Below, piece after piece: positions 7,871 to 16,336 of a DNA stretch of 35,350 nt. The stretch is from Thermoanaerobaculia bacterium (GTDB lineage Bacteria > Acidobacteriota > Thermoanaerobaculia > Multivoradales > J023). The position numbers and the translations under genes are program-made. Below the pieces are notes generated by a model. The model did not search any database and was not told the DNA's origin. It saw nothing but the letters and a program-made list of their open reading frames with translations. Every line of letters begins with the position of its first letter. Position 1 is the stretch's first letter. The DNA lies in contig JALCBJ010000058.1 of the NCBI GenBank assembly GCA_028066595.1, forward strand, positions 1-35,350. The letters run 5' to 3'.

Positions 7871-9028
7871 ATGCGAATCACGGAAGAGCACCGGTTGCTG
7901 CGGGAGAGTCTGTTGCAACTGATCGGAGACGAGATCAACCCGCACGTCGAGGAATGGGAGGAGGCTGGGATCTTCCCGTCTCACGAGGTCTTCAAGAAGC
8001 TCGGCGATGCGGGCTTCCTCGGAATCACCAAGGACGAAGAATACGGGGGTGCTGGTCTCGACTGGACCTATGAGGTCCTCGCAGCCGAGTGCCTGGGACA
8101 CATCCGATGCGGTGGCGTTCCCATGGCCATTGGCGTCCAGGCGGCGATGTGTACGCCAGCTCTCGAACGCTATGCTTCCGAAGAGCTCAAGCGTGACTTT
8201 CTAGCGCCCACCATCGCGGGTGACCTGGTGGGCTGCATCGGCATCTCCGAGTCGGGTGCTGGGTCCGACGTGGCGTCGGTCCGGACCACCGCACGCCGCG
8301 TCGGTGGCGACTATGTGATCCGTGGCGAGAAGATGTGGATCACCAATGGTTGGCAGGCCGACTGGATGTGCGCTTTGGTGAACACAGGCGAGGGCGCACC
8401 CCATCGCAACAAGAGCTTGCTCGTGGTCCCCCTCGATACTCACGGCGTCGAACGCTCGCGCAAGCTCGACAAGCTGGGCATGTGGTCGTCCGACACAGCG
8501 CAGCTTTTCTTCGACGACGTGCGAGTACCGGCCCGTTGTCTGATCGGCGAGGAAGGGATGGGATTCGCCTATCAGATGGAGCAGTTTCAAGAAGAGCGTT
8601 TGTGGGCGGCGGCCAATTCCCTGGCGGGAATGGAGGACGTCATCGATGCGACGATCGAGCATACCCGTGAGCGGAAGGCCTTCGGGCGTTCCATCCTCGA
8701 CAACCAGGTCGTCTACTTCCGCATCGGCGAGCTCAAGACCGAGGTGGAAGCGCTACGTTCTCTCGTCTACCGGGCCACCGAGCAGATGGTGGCCGGGGAT
8801 GACGTGACACGCCTCGCCTCGATGGCCAAGCTGAAGGCTGGGCGGCTGGCGCGTGAGGTTTCGGACGCCTGCCTCCAGTACTGGGGTGGTCAGGGCTATA
8901 TGTGGGAAAGCCTGGTCGCGCGGTCGTTCCGCGACAGCCGCCTGTTGTCTATCGGCGGAGGTGCGGACGAGATCATGCTCGAGATCATCGCCAAGTACGA
9001 GGGCATCCTTCCGCGCGCTGAGGCGTAG
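7871..9028 (+). CDS. Acyl-CoA dehydrogenase, isovaleryl/long-chain type
   Basis: This 385-residue FAD enzyme introduces a trans double bond at C2-C3 of acyl-CoAs. The N-terminal helical domain, the GCIGISESGAGSDVASVRTTA flavin-binding segment (start near residue 119), the KMWITNG motif and the C-terminal helical bundle are complete. The Glu used by medium-chain enzymes in the late YEGT motif is replaced here by IGGGADE (about 361-367). Instead E242 in QEERLWAAAN aligns with the catalytic Glu of isovaleryl-CoA and long-chain acyl-CoA dehydrogenases. That places it with branched- or long-chain substrates, though the substrate cannot be read directly. The start at 7871 was chosen because AGGAGA precedes it by about 5 bases and MRITEEH matches family N-termini. 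Upstream in-frame starts would add a non-homologous extension. Confidence 0.93.
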   Translation: MRITEEHRLLRESLLQLIGDEINPHVEEWEEAGIFPSHEVFKKLGDAGFLGITKDEEYGGAGLDWTYEVLAAECLGHIRCGGVPMAIGVQAAMCTPALERYASEELKRDFLAPTIAGDLVGCIGISESGAGSDVASVRTTARRVGGDYVIRGEKMWITNGWQADWMCALVNTGEGAPHRNKSLLVVPLDTHGVERSRKLDKLGMWSSDTAQLFFDDVRVPARCLIGEEGMGFAYQMEQFQEERLWAAANSLAGMEDVIDATIEHTRERKAFGRSILDNQVVYFRIGELKTEVEALRSLVYRATEQMVAGDDVTRLASMAKLKAGRLAREVSDACLQYWGGQGYMWESLVARSFRDSRLLSIGGGADEIMLEIIAKYEGILPRAEA

Positions 9029-9061
9029 GGCGCAGGCTTCGTCCGATCCTCACCAACGAAA

Positions 9062-9083
9062 CGGGCGGCCCGAAGGCCGCCCG
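9062..9083. terminator. Hairpin terminator between convergent genes
   Basis: A 9-bp GC-rich perfect stem (9062-9070 with 9075-9083) closes a CGAA loop. It lies 33 bases after the acyl-CoA dehydrogenase stop and 31 bases beyond the porin stop, so it could end transcription from both sides. No long T run is seen on the plus strand, so efficiency is uncertain. Confidence 0.7.
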
Positions 9084-9113
9084 CGAGAGCTTCCTAGATT
9101 CTGATCGTCGGGA

Positions 9114-10283
9114 TCAGAAATCGACCTGCCAGCGCACGAGGAAATACTGGGCGTCGCCCTTGTTGTCCACGTCGGCGTCGACGTAGTCGATCATCAGGCG
9201 GGTCACCGGGTTGAGGTACCAGTTCACGCCCACCGAGATGTTGTCCTCTTCGCCGCCGGAGATGGTGCCGTCGTTGAGGTCGATGGTCGAGTAGCGGAAC
9301 TTGAGCTCCCAAGCACCGGAGCCTTCGCCGAAGTTGGCGGCGGGCTTGATGCGGTTGAAGGCGCCGGACGATGTCTTGAAGGCACGGCTCTCGCCGGTGA
9401 GGAACCAGCCGGCCTGCACGTAGGCACCGTCGAAGGACGGATCGCCGTTGGCAGAGGAGTCGACGTCCGCACTGAAGTACTCGGCGGAAGCCCAGAACGG
9501 GCCAGCGACGGTGGCGAGCTCGAAGTTGAAGATGTCGGCGCCGGAAGCGGAGAAGGACTTGGTGTCCACCAGGCGGCCGCCGATGTGGTTTTCCGGACGA
9601 GCCCGGAAGCGGATGGACGACGCGCGGTCCTTGAAGGTGGCGCCGAGGCCGATGTGGAAGAGGTTGCCGTCCTCGTAGTAGGGACGGAAGGCGATGCGAC
9701 CGGTCAGGTTGGTGTTGTCTTCGTCGGTGGAGACGCCGAACCCGTCGGCATCGTAGTACCAGCCGACACCCCAGTTGAACTTGTCGCCGTTCTTGCCTTC
9801 GAAGCCGACACCGGAGTTACGGCTCGGCGAGAACGCCTGCACTGGGAGGGAGCGCTCGAGGAAGGTGAGGTACTTCGAGCTGGTCAGCTCCTCGAGGGAG
9901 AAGTGCTCCTTGAAGTGCCCGAACTTGATCTTGCCCCAGTCATTCTTGATGCCCAGCCAGACGTCCTTGAAGTCGGCGTCTCCGCCGGCGAAGTCGTACT
10001 GAGCCTTGAACTCGATACGGTTGTAGACCGTGCCCGAGAAGAAAAGCCGGGCGCGGCGGAATTCGAAGCCGTCTTCGACGTCGAACTCGTCGGAGTCAGC
10101 GAACTGGTAGTCGGCCTGGATCCGACCGCCGAACTTCAGCTTGTGGCCTTTGTCTGAGTTTTCGATCTTGTGGCCGTTGCTCCACTTGGCGACCCAATCG
10201 TCGGCTAGTGCGACGGGAGCCAGCAGCAGAGCAGCGAGCCCGACTACGAAGAGCGCGGACATACGATGCTGCTTGAAAGTCAT
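9114..10283 (-). CDS. OprP/OprO-type outer-membrane porin
   Basis: The 389-residue product belongs to the phosphate-selective porin O/P family (COG3746). A signal peptide (about residues 1-27, ending VALA) is followed by alternating beta-strand-like segments. Family signatures include KFGGRIQADYQFAD, FRRARLFFSGTVYNRIEFKAQYDFAGGDADFKDVWLGIKN and GKIKFGHFKEHFSLEELTSSKYLTFLERS in the first half, and WYLNPVTRLMIDYVDAD near the end. The protein ends in phenylalanine (WQVDF), the usual signal for the Bam outer-membrane assembly machinery. It would form a trimeric channel for anions or small polar solutes; phosphate selectivity is not established by sequence. It is preceded by a purine-rich AGAGG ribosome binding region. 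The gene is monocistronic and converges on the acyl-CoA dehydrogenase gene. Confidence 0.93.
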   Translation of the reverse strand: MTFKQHRMSALFVVGLAALLLAPVALADDWVAKWSNGHKIENSDKGHKLKFGGRIQADYQFADSDEFDVEDGFEFRRARLFFSGTVYNRIEFKAQYDFAGGDADFKDVWLGIKNDWGKIKFGHFKEHFSLEELTSSKYLTFLERSLPVQAFSPSRNSGVGFEGKNGDKFNWGVGWYYDADGFGVSTDEDNTNLTGRIAFRPYYEDGNLFHIGLGATFKDRASSIRFRARPENHIGGRLVDTKSFSASGADIFNFELATVAGPFWASAEYFSADVDSSANGDPSFDGAYVQAGWFLTGESRAFKTSSGAFNRIKPAANFGEGSGAWELKFRYSTIDLNDGTISGGEEDNISVGVNWYLNPVTRLMIDYVDADVDNKGDAQYFLVRWQVDF

Positions 10284-10485
10284 GTTCCTCTTTTCCTCTC
10301 TGGTTTGGGGGCCGTGGCGGACCCAGAACAGGCGGATTCGTGAGACGAGGTCCGCCGGCGGACCCGCTGCGGCGGCCGGCGACAGAGTGAAGTCCGTCTG
10401 TGAAGATGCCAGGAAGAGGCGATGAAATTCACTCCGCTCTTACCGGAGTCCGCAGGAAGCGGAGCATGCTGGATGGCATGCTACC

Positions 10486-12591
10486 GTGCCAGTCATGGAC
10501 TGTCGGACCTGCCCGCTCTTCGCTGGCGTCGAAGTCGGGTTCCGTTGGGCGCTCCTCTTCCTCGCTGTCGCCATGGTTGGTTGCGATGGGACGAGGGATC
10601 CAGGGGAACAGGAGGCGGTGACTCCGGCGGGTCTCGAGTCGGCCGAGTCGCCCGGACGAGAGATGCGCGGCGACATCGTCGATGCTCTACGTGCCGATCT
10701 TCAGGCGGAACGGCACCCGGCCGACGGTGGGGGCCGGGCTTGGATCGAACCTACTCAGAACCGCGGCGAGATCGTGCAGGCGTCAGATCTCGCGCGTTGG
10801 ACCGTGCACTTCGAGGCGGGGCGACACGGCGTGGCCCAAGGGGGGACTGTGTTCCTCCAGATTTCTCCGTTCTGGGGGTGGTCTACACCGCAGGCCGAGT
10901 CACCAGCGGCGCCTGGATATACCGAGGTGCGAGGGCCGGAAGGTGTGGAGCTCGATGTACGGACCTTGGACCAACAGCTCCTGGGCGTCACGCTGCGATC
11001 CGGGCGTCTCGACGAGGGTGATCGCCTGATATTTCGCTACGGCGCGGGTGTAGCCGGTGCTCGCGCCGATCGGTTCGCCGAGCGAGGCGAGCGTTTCTGG
11101 ATCGCGGTCGATGGGGATGGTGACGGCGTGCGGGACCTTCTGCGCGATGTGCCGAGGATCGACGTCGCTCCGGGGCCGCCGGCACGCCTGGTAGCAGTTC
11201 TACCGTCGACCCGTCGTCCCGGGCAGACGGCTCGATTGACGCTGGCGGTGCTCGATGCGCGCGGTAGTGCGTGGACGGACTTCACGGGCACGCTCACTCT
11301 GGCTGCAGAACCTCCTGGCCTCCTGGATGTACCCTCGGAGGTGCTGTTTCAAGGAGGAGATCGGGGAGTTCGGCAGCTGAGCTTGGCGACCAGGGATACT
11401 GGTGTCGTCAGGATCCGGGTCCAGGGAAGAATCGGTGCGACGACCCTCGACCAGCTCACCAATCCGTTGCAAGTAGCCGAGGGCGCCTTGCCGATTCTCT
11501 GGGGCGATCTGCAGAATCACTCTAACGTCTCCGACGGGACCGGGCTGCCGGAGGATCTGTTGCGCTACGCGAGAGATGTGGCGGCGTTGGACGTCGTGTC
11601 GATCACGGACCACGACCACTGGGGTCTGCGCTTCTTGGACCAGGACGAAAGTACCTGGCATCAAATTCTCCAAGTCACGGAGGAATACCACGAACCCGGG
11701 CGATTCGTGACCCTGCCCGGTTTCGAATGGACGAACTGGTTGCACGGACACCGGCACGTCCTCTTCTTCGACGTTGCCGACGCTCGGCTGCTATCTTCGA
11801 TCGAGGAGGAGTACGACCACCCGGAAGAGTTGTGGGCGGCGCTGGATGGTCTCGACGCGATGACCATCGCGCACCACACCGCCGGGGGGCCCATTGCCCA
11901 AGATTGGTCCATTCGACCGAATCCTGTGCTCGAGCCGGTGACGGAGATCGTGTCGGTCCACGGCGCGAGCGAGGCGGCCGATGCGCCGCACCCGATCCAC
12001 CGCCCGGTGGCGGGCAACTTTGTCCGCGATGCGCTGGCCCGCGGGTATCGCTTCGGGTTCCTGGGCAGCTCCGATGGCCACGACGGCCATCCGGGTCTGG
12101 GTCACCTCGCGTCACCGTCGGGTGGCTTGGCCGCGATTCACGCCAGCGCCCATAGCCGCTCGGCGGTGGCTGATGCACTGCGGCGGCGTAGTGTCTACGC
12201 CACCAATGGGCCGCGGATCGTGCTGCGGGCGGTCTATGGCGGCTGGCGCATGGGCTCGGAGGTTCCGGTGCGCGATGTCGGTTCGGCCGGTCGTGAGACC
12301 TCGTCGGCGCAGGACGCCGCCGACCGTGTTCCGGGTATCGGTGCCGGGGATCTCCTGGTACAAGCGTTGACGTCGTCGCCCCTGGAGCGGATCGACATCG
12401 TGCGTGGCTCTGTCGGGGTCTCGGAGGACTCGGCAGGAGGTGTCGCCATGGTAGTGGCCTGCGACGATCGGCTCGAGTGCAGCTTTGTCGTCGATCCGGG
12501 CCCGGTCGTTGCTGGGGAGTGGCTCTATGTCCGGGTCGTTCAGCGCGATGGCGGCGCCGCTTGGTCCAGTCCGTTCTACTTCGTGGAATAG
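10486..12591 (+). CDS. DUF3604 / PHP-domain lipoprotein (CehA/McbA-like metallohydrolase)
   Basis: This 701-residue exported protein has a lipoprotein-type N-terminus with cysteine near residue 33 (AMVGC). Residues about 40-330 form beta-rich domains of unknown role. A PHP/DUF3604 metallohydrolase domain follows (about 335-590). Its metal ligands are visible in GDLQNHSNVSDG, ITDHDHWG, LPGFEW, GHRHVLFF, TIAHHT and SSDGHDGHPG, and the final part is a C-terminal beta domain. CehA and McbA of this family hydrolyse carbaryl ester bonds, but most DUF3604 proteins have unknown natural substrates, so only hydrolysis is proposed. The start is GTG at 10486, with ATG at 10495 as an alternative. It is divergent from the porin gene, separated by 202 bases with no strong promoter motif seen. 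Confidence 0.82.
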   Translation: MPVMDCRTCPLFAGVEVGFRWALLFLAVAMVGCDGTRDPGEQEAVTPAGLESAESPGREMRGDIVDALRADLQAERHPADGGGRAWIEPTQNRGEIVQASDLARWTVHFEAGRHGVAQGGTVFLQISPFWGWSTPQAESPAAPGYTEVRGPEGVELDVRTLDQQLLGVTLRSGRLDEGDRLIFRYGAGVAGARADRFAERGERFWIAVDGDGDGVRDLLRDVPRIDVAPGPPARLVAVLPSTRRPGQTARLTLAVLDARGSAWTDFTGTLTLAAEPPGLLDVPSEVLFQGGDRGVRQLSLATRDTGVVRIRVQGRIGATTLDQLTNPLQVAEGALPILWGDLQNHSNVSDGTGLPEDLLRYARDVAALDVVSITDHDHWGLRFLDQDESTWHQILQVTEEYHEPGRFVTLPGFEWTNWLHGHRHVLFFDVADARLLSSIEEEYDHPEELWAALDGLDAMTIAHHTAGGPIAQDWSIRPNPVLEPVTEIVSVHGASEAADAPHPIHRPVAGNFVRDALARGYRFGFLGSSDGHDGHPGLGHLASPSGGLAAIHASAHSRSAVADALRRRSVYATNGPRIVLRAVYGGWRMGSEVPVRDVGSAGRETSSAQDAADRVPGIGAGDLLVQALTSSPLERIDIVRGSVGVSEDSAGGVAMVVACDDRLECSFVVDPGPVVAGEWLYVRVVQRDGGAAWSSPFYFVE

Positions 12592-12662
12592 CAAGCGTCC
12601 TTCGGTGGTTAGGTAACGAAGAACAGCTGCAGCCCGAGACCGTCGACTGAGATCCTTCTGCC

Positions 12663-12947
12663 ATGCCGACCACCCTCGAAGTGAAGTTTCCCCCTCACCT
12701 CCGCGAACGTCTCGACGAGGCTGTGAGCCGGCTCAGGGCCAAGGTGGACGCGGTATATGTCGAAGCCACCGAAGCCGAGAAGATGGCGGATCTGCACTAT
12801 TTCGTCCACGAGTTGGTGGACCATGAGCTGTCGGAGTTATCCGACGGTGACACGGCTCTAGAGCACGGCGCACTACTCGACCTACGTGAGCGGGTGGCTC
12901 GTCACGTACATCGTCTCATCGAGTCGACTCGGAGAACTGGAGACTGA
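12663..12947 (+). CDS. Small hypothetical helical protein
   Basis: The 94-residue product is acidic and almost entirely amphipathic helix, with many Glu, Arg and His residues (LRERLDEAVSRLRAK, LHYFVHELVDHELSEL, LRERVARHVHRLIE). It has no signal peptide, membrane segment or recognisable domain. It sits 71 bases after the PHP lipoprotein gene on the same strand and could be its operon partner, but no strong ribosome binding site precedes the ATG. Protein-like composition and regular hydrophobic spacing favour a real gene. I do not recognise a family. Confidence 0.5.
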   Translation: MPTTLEVKFPPHLRERLDEAVSRLRAKVDAVYVEATEAEKMADLHYFVHELVDHELSELSDGDTALEHGALLDLRERVARHVHRLIESTRRTGD

Positions 12948-13052
12948 ACGACGAAGCGGTCCGGGATCTCCGGACTGCTCGGTCTACATCGTTCACTGCT
13001 AGTGACGGTAGCCCGGTCGGGATCTGTGTCGAGGGGCACCGATCTGCAGCTG

Positions 13053-14813
13053 TCACCTGCCATGAAGCCGCTCGACGGCCTCCTCGAGCGCGTTGTCCTC
13101 GCCTCCGATGTAGTAGATCGGCACCGGCTCGACCTCGACGTCCGGGGGTACGCCGTTCCCGTCGAAGAGCTTGCCATTCGATTGGAAGGACGCCATCGAG
13201 CCAATGCGTAGGCGGAATGGTGTTGCGCCGAGGCCGACTCGTTGCGACAAGGCGCTACCGCCACCGCTGGAAGTTCCGAGGAGCGTCACGTTCTCCATCC
13301 CCTTCAATCCAGCGAGGAAGATATCGGTCGCGCTGAAGCACTTGGCGTTCATCAGCACCACGACAGGTCTCGGGTAGTGGTAGATGCGGGGGTCAGCGAG
13401 ACGACTCAGAACCATGTAGTGCCAGTCGCTGAACTGATCCTCGGGGAGATCCCACTCCGGTCGGAAAGTTCTTGCGAACCGCGCTACGGCTCGGCGCTCG
13501 CTCTCCGTCCATTCCTTGGAGTCGACGGAATACATGAACCGCTGAGCTAGGTGGTCGTCCTGGTGTTCTTCGTGTAGACGGTAGGCTGCGGCAGTGAATG
13601 CGCGTGGTGGGTCGTCCGGAGAAGCCAGGTACGAATAAAGCCATCGCAGAGCTTCGCGTGACCCGCCACCGTTGTCGCGAACGTCTACGACCAAGCCGAC
13701 CGTGTCACGAAACTTCGGCATCCATTCTCGAATCTCTTCGACCGCGTTTTCATCCATCGCGGAAAGTCTGAGGTAGCCGATCTTTCCGTCGAGATGGCGG
13801 GAGTCTCCGCGTGGCCATTTGCCGTAGGTTGGAGAGCGCTTCGCGACGGGCAGCATGAGCGTCTTGCGGTTTGCATGTTCCTCGGCAGCTAGCTCGACCT
13901 CGACGACATCCTCTGTTGGCAGGCTCATCAGGCCTCGGACGAAGTCAAGAGCTCGCAGGTTGCGCAGGCAATGGCGCCGGACAAATTGGGGGGAGCCCTT
14001 CGGCTCGAGAGAGGACGCGACCTCACACCAGTCGGAAACTTCTTTGCCGTCGATCTTCGTCAGGTAAGGGAATCCGTCGACCAGGAATCCGCTCCGATCG
14101 GGTTTGAAGGCAACGAACCGATCTCCGACAGGCTCGACGAGGAACGGCAGGTAGCCTTCGGACGGCAGATCGATGCCGGAAACACCGGCGTGGCCATCGA
14201 TGCCGAGCGAGACGATCTTTTGTAGCTCGATTCCGAACTCGTTGATCGAGATGCCCGAGTCGACCTTCTGGTGCAAGTCGGAAAAGGCAGTGACGAAATC
14301 TGCGCGGTTGGCGTGTCGGTAGGACCATCGACCGTCGAGGGCGGCTCGGAAGTCGTCGAGGGCGCGCCGCAGATCCTGGGGTTGGGCAGTCGAGATGGCA
14401 GCTGGTTTGGACTCTTCGGTGCGCCTCGAGTCCAGGATCGAGCGACGGTTCTTGGCGGTCAAGGCCACATCATCGAACGTCTCCTCCTGCCCAGTCCCCC
14501 AGTCGTAGACGACGAGCCGAACCGTCTCGCCTGGGGCACGTCCCATCTCGGTGAGTACTTGAACGAGATCCTCGCTGATCCGCTTTTCCCAACGGGGGCC
14601 GTACTGTCGCTTGGCGAATGCGACCATTTCGACCACGGGCAGCTCGTCGATCGAGCGCAGGATGTACCAGGTACCGTCGATCTGTACCTCTGGGTTCCAG
14701 CGAATTTCCTCGTATGGGGCGAGCTTCGGATATTTCTGGGCGGAAGCGGATTGTGCACAGATGCCGAGCATCAGGGCGGCAAGAAGAAGAGAACTCAGCC
14801 TTCGAAAGGTCAT
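13053..14813 (-). CDS. Exported S41 (C-terminal processing / tail-specific) peptidase
   Basis: This is a 586-residue secreted protease. The signal peptide spans about residues 1-26 (cleavage after SASA). The segment around 140-265 contains the N-terminal helical part and a PDZ-like fold (SEGYLPFLVEPVGDRFVAFK, then LTKIDGKEV). The TSPc catalytic core occupies about 340-565. Catalytic-domain motifs are GKIGYLRLSAM, GLVVDVRDNGGGS (about 373-385), VVVLMNAKCFSATD with predicted nucleophile S494, and TSSGGGSALS. It probably cleaves periplasmic or extracellular substrates. The start at 14813 was chosen because the signal peptide begins there and GGAG lies about 10 bases upstream; longer in-frame forms would bury the signal peptide. 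The nearest genes give no pathway clue. Confidence 0.88.
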   Translation of the reverse strand: MTFRRLSSLLLAALMLGICAQSASAQKYPKLAPYEEIRWNPEVQIDGTWYILRSIDELPVVEMVAFAKRQYGPRWEKRISEDLVQVLTEMGRAPGETVRLVVYDWGTGQEETFDDVALTAKNRRSILDSRRTEESKPAAISTAQPQDLRRALDDFRAALDGRWSYRHANRADFVTAFSDLHQKVDSGISINEFGIELQKIVSLGIDGHAGVSGIDLPSEGYLPFLVEPVGDRFVAFKPDRSGFLVDGFPYLTKIDGKEVSDWCEVASSLEPKGSPQFVRRHCLRNLRALDFVRGLMSLPTEDVVEVELAAEEHANRKTLMLPVAKRSPTYGKWPRGDSRHLDGKIGYLRLSAMDENAVEEIREWMPKFRDTVGLVVDVRDNGGGSREALRWLYSYLASPDDPPRAFTAAAYRLHEEHQDDHLAQRFMYSVDSKEWTESERRAVARFARTFRPEWDLPEDQFSDWHYMVLSRLADPRIYHYPRPVVVLMNAKCFSATDIFLAGLKGMENVTLLGTSSGGGSALSQRVGLGATPFRLRIGSMASFQSNGKLFDGNGVPPDVEVEPVPIYYIGGEDNALEEAVERLHGR

Positions 14814-15014
14814 GACCTGATCACTCCATTCCATGTGTAGACGAAGAGTCGTCTGAGCCGATCGGCCTCCCAAGGACGACGGAGACCGAACCAGGGTCGG
14901 GTGCTGTGGTGTATCTGATGGCGACAGGTTATTGCAGTGGCGGAGTCGGCCAGTGGGCGCAAGTCGGCCTCGCATCTGTCGCGAGGGCCACCAACGGGGC
15001 AGGTGCTCGGATTG

Positions 15015-15890
15015 TTACTGGTCTCGCGTCGTCGGCGCAGCAAGCTCGTCGAAGAAGATTGCGACGAGATAGCCGACGCCGAAGGGATGCTCATAGGACA
15101 GCACCTGGTGCCCATCGCTGCGATATTCAGCAGCTGCGCAGGCCATGATCGACGTGTCCGCGGCATCTTCGGCTGCGAGCTCACGCAGCTCGTGATCGAT
15201 GGTGGCGATCTCCCGCAACCTACCGTCGCGTACCAGCTCGGTCAGCTCGTGGTCGAACTCGACTGCGCGGTGATGAAAACCGGCGGGAGCACCTGGCAAC
15301 ACCCGGTGACTCATGTCGCCGCTGGCGACGAAGGCGGCGCGACCGTCGAGCTCCTGAGCTGCCCGTGCGCAGACGCCACCGAACCGCTCATAGACGGCGG
15401 CATCCCTCAGCACCGGCAGACTGACCAAGGTCGTAGGGCCCCGCCATCCAGCCTCGCAGAGAAACCACAAGGGCACGCAAGCGCCGTGATCGAGCGGCTC
15501 GTCGGCGGGCAGATCCCAAGTCTGCAAACCACGGCGTGCCGCCTCGCGCCGAATCCGTTTGGCCATCTCGGGGTCGGCCGGCAGATCGATCCCAGCATCT
15601 GGTGCGCCAAACCGGCGTAGGTCGCCCGCGATCCGTGCCGCGGATGAGAGACCGAAGGCAGTGTGTCTCCTCGGAGAGTGGGGAGACGGCAGGATCAGCC
15701 GGCCAGGAGATCTCGACACCACGCGGCGCGCCAACTCACGGCATGCGTCGTGTGTTGCACGGCAGCCGTCCACCCGCGATCCGCCCACCGCCGGAACGAC
15801 GATCGGTGGGTGAGGCAGCAATCCACTGATAACGAAGGCAGTGGAGGATGAACCCTCCGAGTCGCCATGCCGCCGAATCGAGTTTTCCAC
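15015..15890 (-). CDS. LigB/MEMO-like (class III extradiol dioxygenase-type) protein
   Basis: The 291-residue product has the fold signatures of class III extradiol dioxygenase subunit B, which also defines MEMO and the AmmeMemoRadiSam protein B group. It shows GLLPHPPIVVPAVGG (H27), LILPSPHSPRR (H71), LDHGACVPLWFL, FVASGDMSHRV and a C-terminal YEHPFGVGYLVAIFF that matches the AMMECR1-linked subgroup closely. These histidines are candidate ligands for a non-haem iron. No AMMECR1 protein or radical SAM partner lies beside it, so the usual three-gene AmmeMemoRadiSam set is not present here. A ring-cleavage substrate cannot be assigned. The start is GTG at 15890 with AGGATCGAG just upstream. The gene is divergent from the first S74 gene and follows no obvious operon. 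Confidence 0.72.
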   Translation of the reverse strand: MENSIRRHGDSEGSSSTAFVISGLLPHPPIVVPAVGGSRVDGCRATHDACRELARRVVSRSPGRLILPSPHSPRRHTAFGLSSAARIAGDLRRFGAPDAGIDLPADPEMAKRIRREAARRGLQTWDLPADEPLDHGACVPLWFLCEAGWRGPTTLVSLPVLRDAAVYERFGGVCARAAQELDGRAAFVASGDMSHRVLPGAPAGFHHRAVEFDHELTELVRDGRLREIATIDHELRELAAEDAADTSIMACAAAEYRSDGHQVLSYEHPFGVGYLVAIFFDELAAPTTRDQ

Positions 15891-16336
15891 GACTCGATCC
15901 TACGGCAGGAAGCGTCATCGACGCCGCGCCCGAGATCCGTGGCATCGCATCGGGCAAGGTCGCGCGCAGGACCCGGACTGCGGCGTCCGACGGCGTACGA
16001 GAAACGACGCGATCTGTCCCTCGCGAGAAAAACAGGCCGAGGGGGTTGACAGACTGCGATGTTCAGGCTACGATCTCGGGCGTCCGCTATCTTGTCCTCT
16101 TCGACGCGTGCCATTGACCCGCGGACCTTCATCGGGAACTCGTTATCGGGGTGAGCTTCCGCAGAAGGTAAGAGTTTCACCGTTCGATGCTTTGATTCGA
16201 AGCCGCGGTGGGAAACTCGGGTCGACGACACGCCTTTTGGCGTTTCGGGCACGGAGCGAGAACTTCGCATCTCGCGGTTGGAGATCGGGCGAGGCCTAGT
16301 GGAGACTGCAAACCCCAAAGTCCTCAGGAGGCAATC
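15891..16336. other. Intergenic region between divergent genes
   Basis: These 446 bases separate the LigB/MEMO-like gene from the first S74 gene. The only convincing element is the near-consensus promoter at 16046-16074, which implies a 5' leader of about 255 bases before the GTG at 16337. I see no small gene, repeat or clear riboswitch fold in the leader. Confidence 0.5.
16046..16074 (+). promoter_or_regulatory. Near-consensus sigma-70 promoter for the first S74 gene
   Basis: A perfect -35 TTGACA (16046-16051) and a -10 TACGAT (16069-16074) are separated by 17 bases, the optimal spacing. Predicted transcription starts near 16081, leaving a leader of about 255 bases ahead of the coding start. 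Confidence 0.65.

Noticed and set aside
11675-12673. Minus-strand open frame of 332 codons
   Set aside because: It is an Arg- and Pro-rich shadow of the PHP lipoprotein gene.
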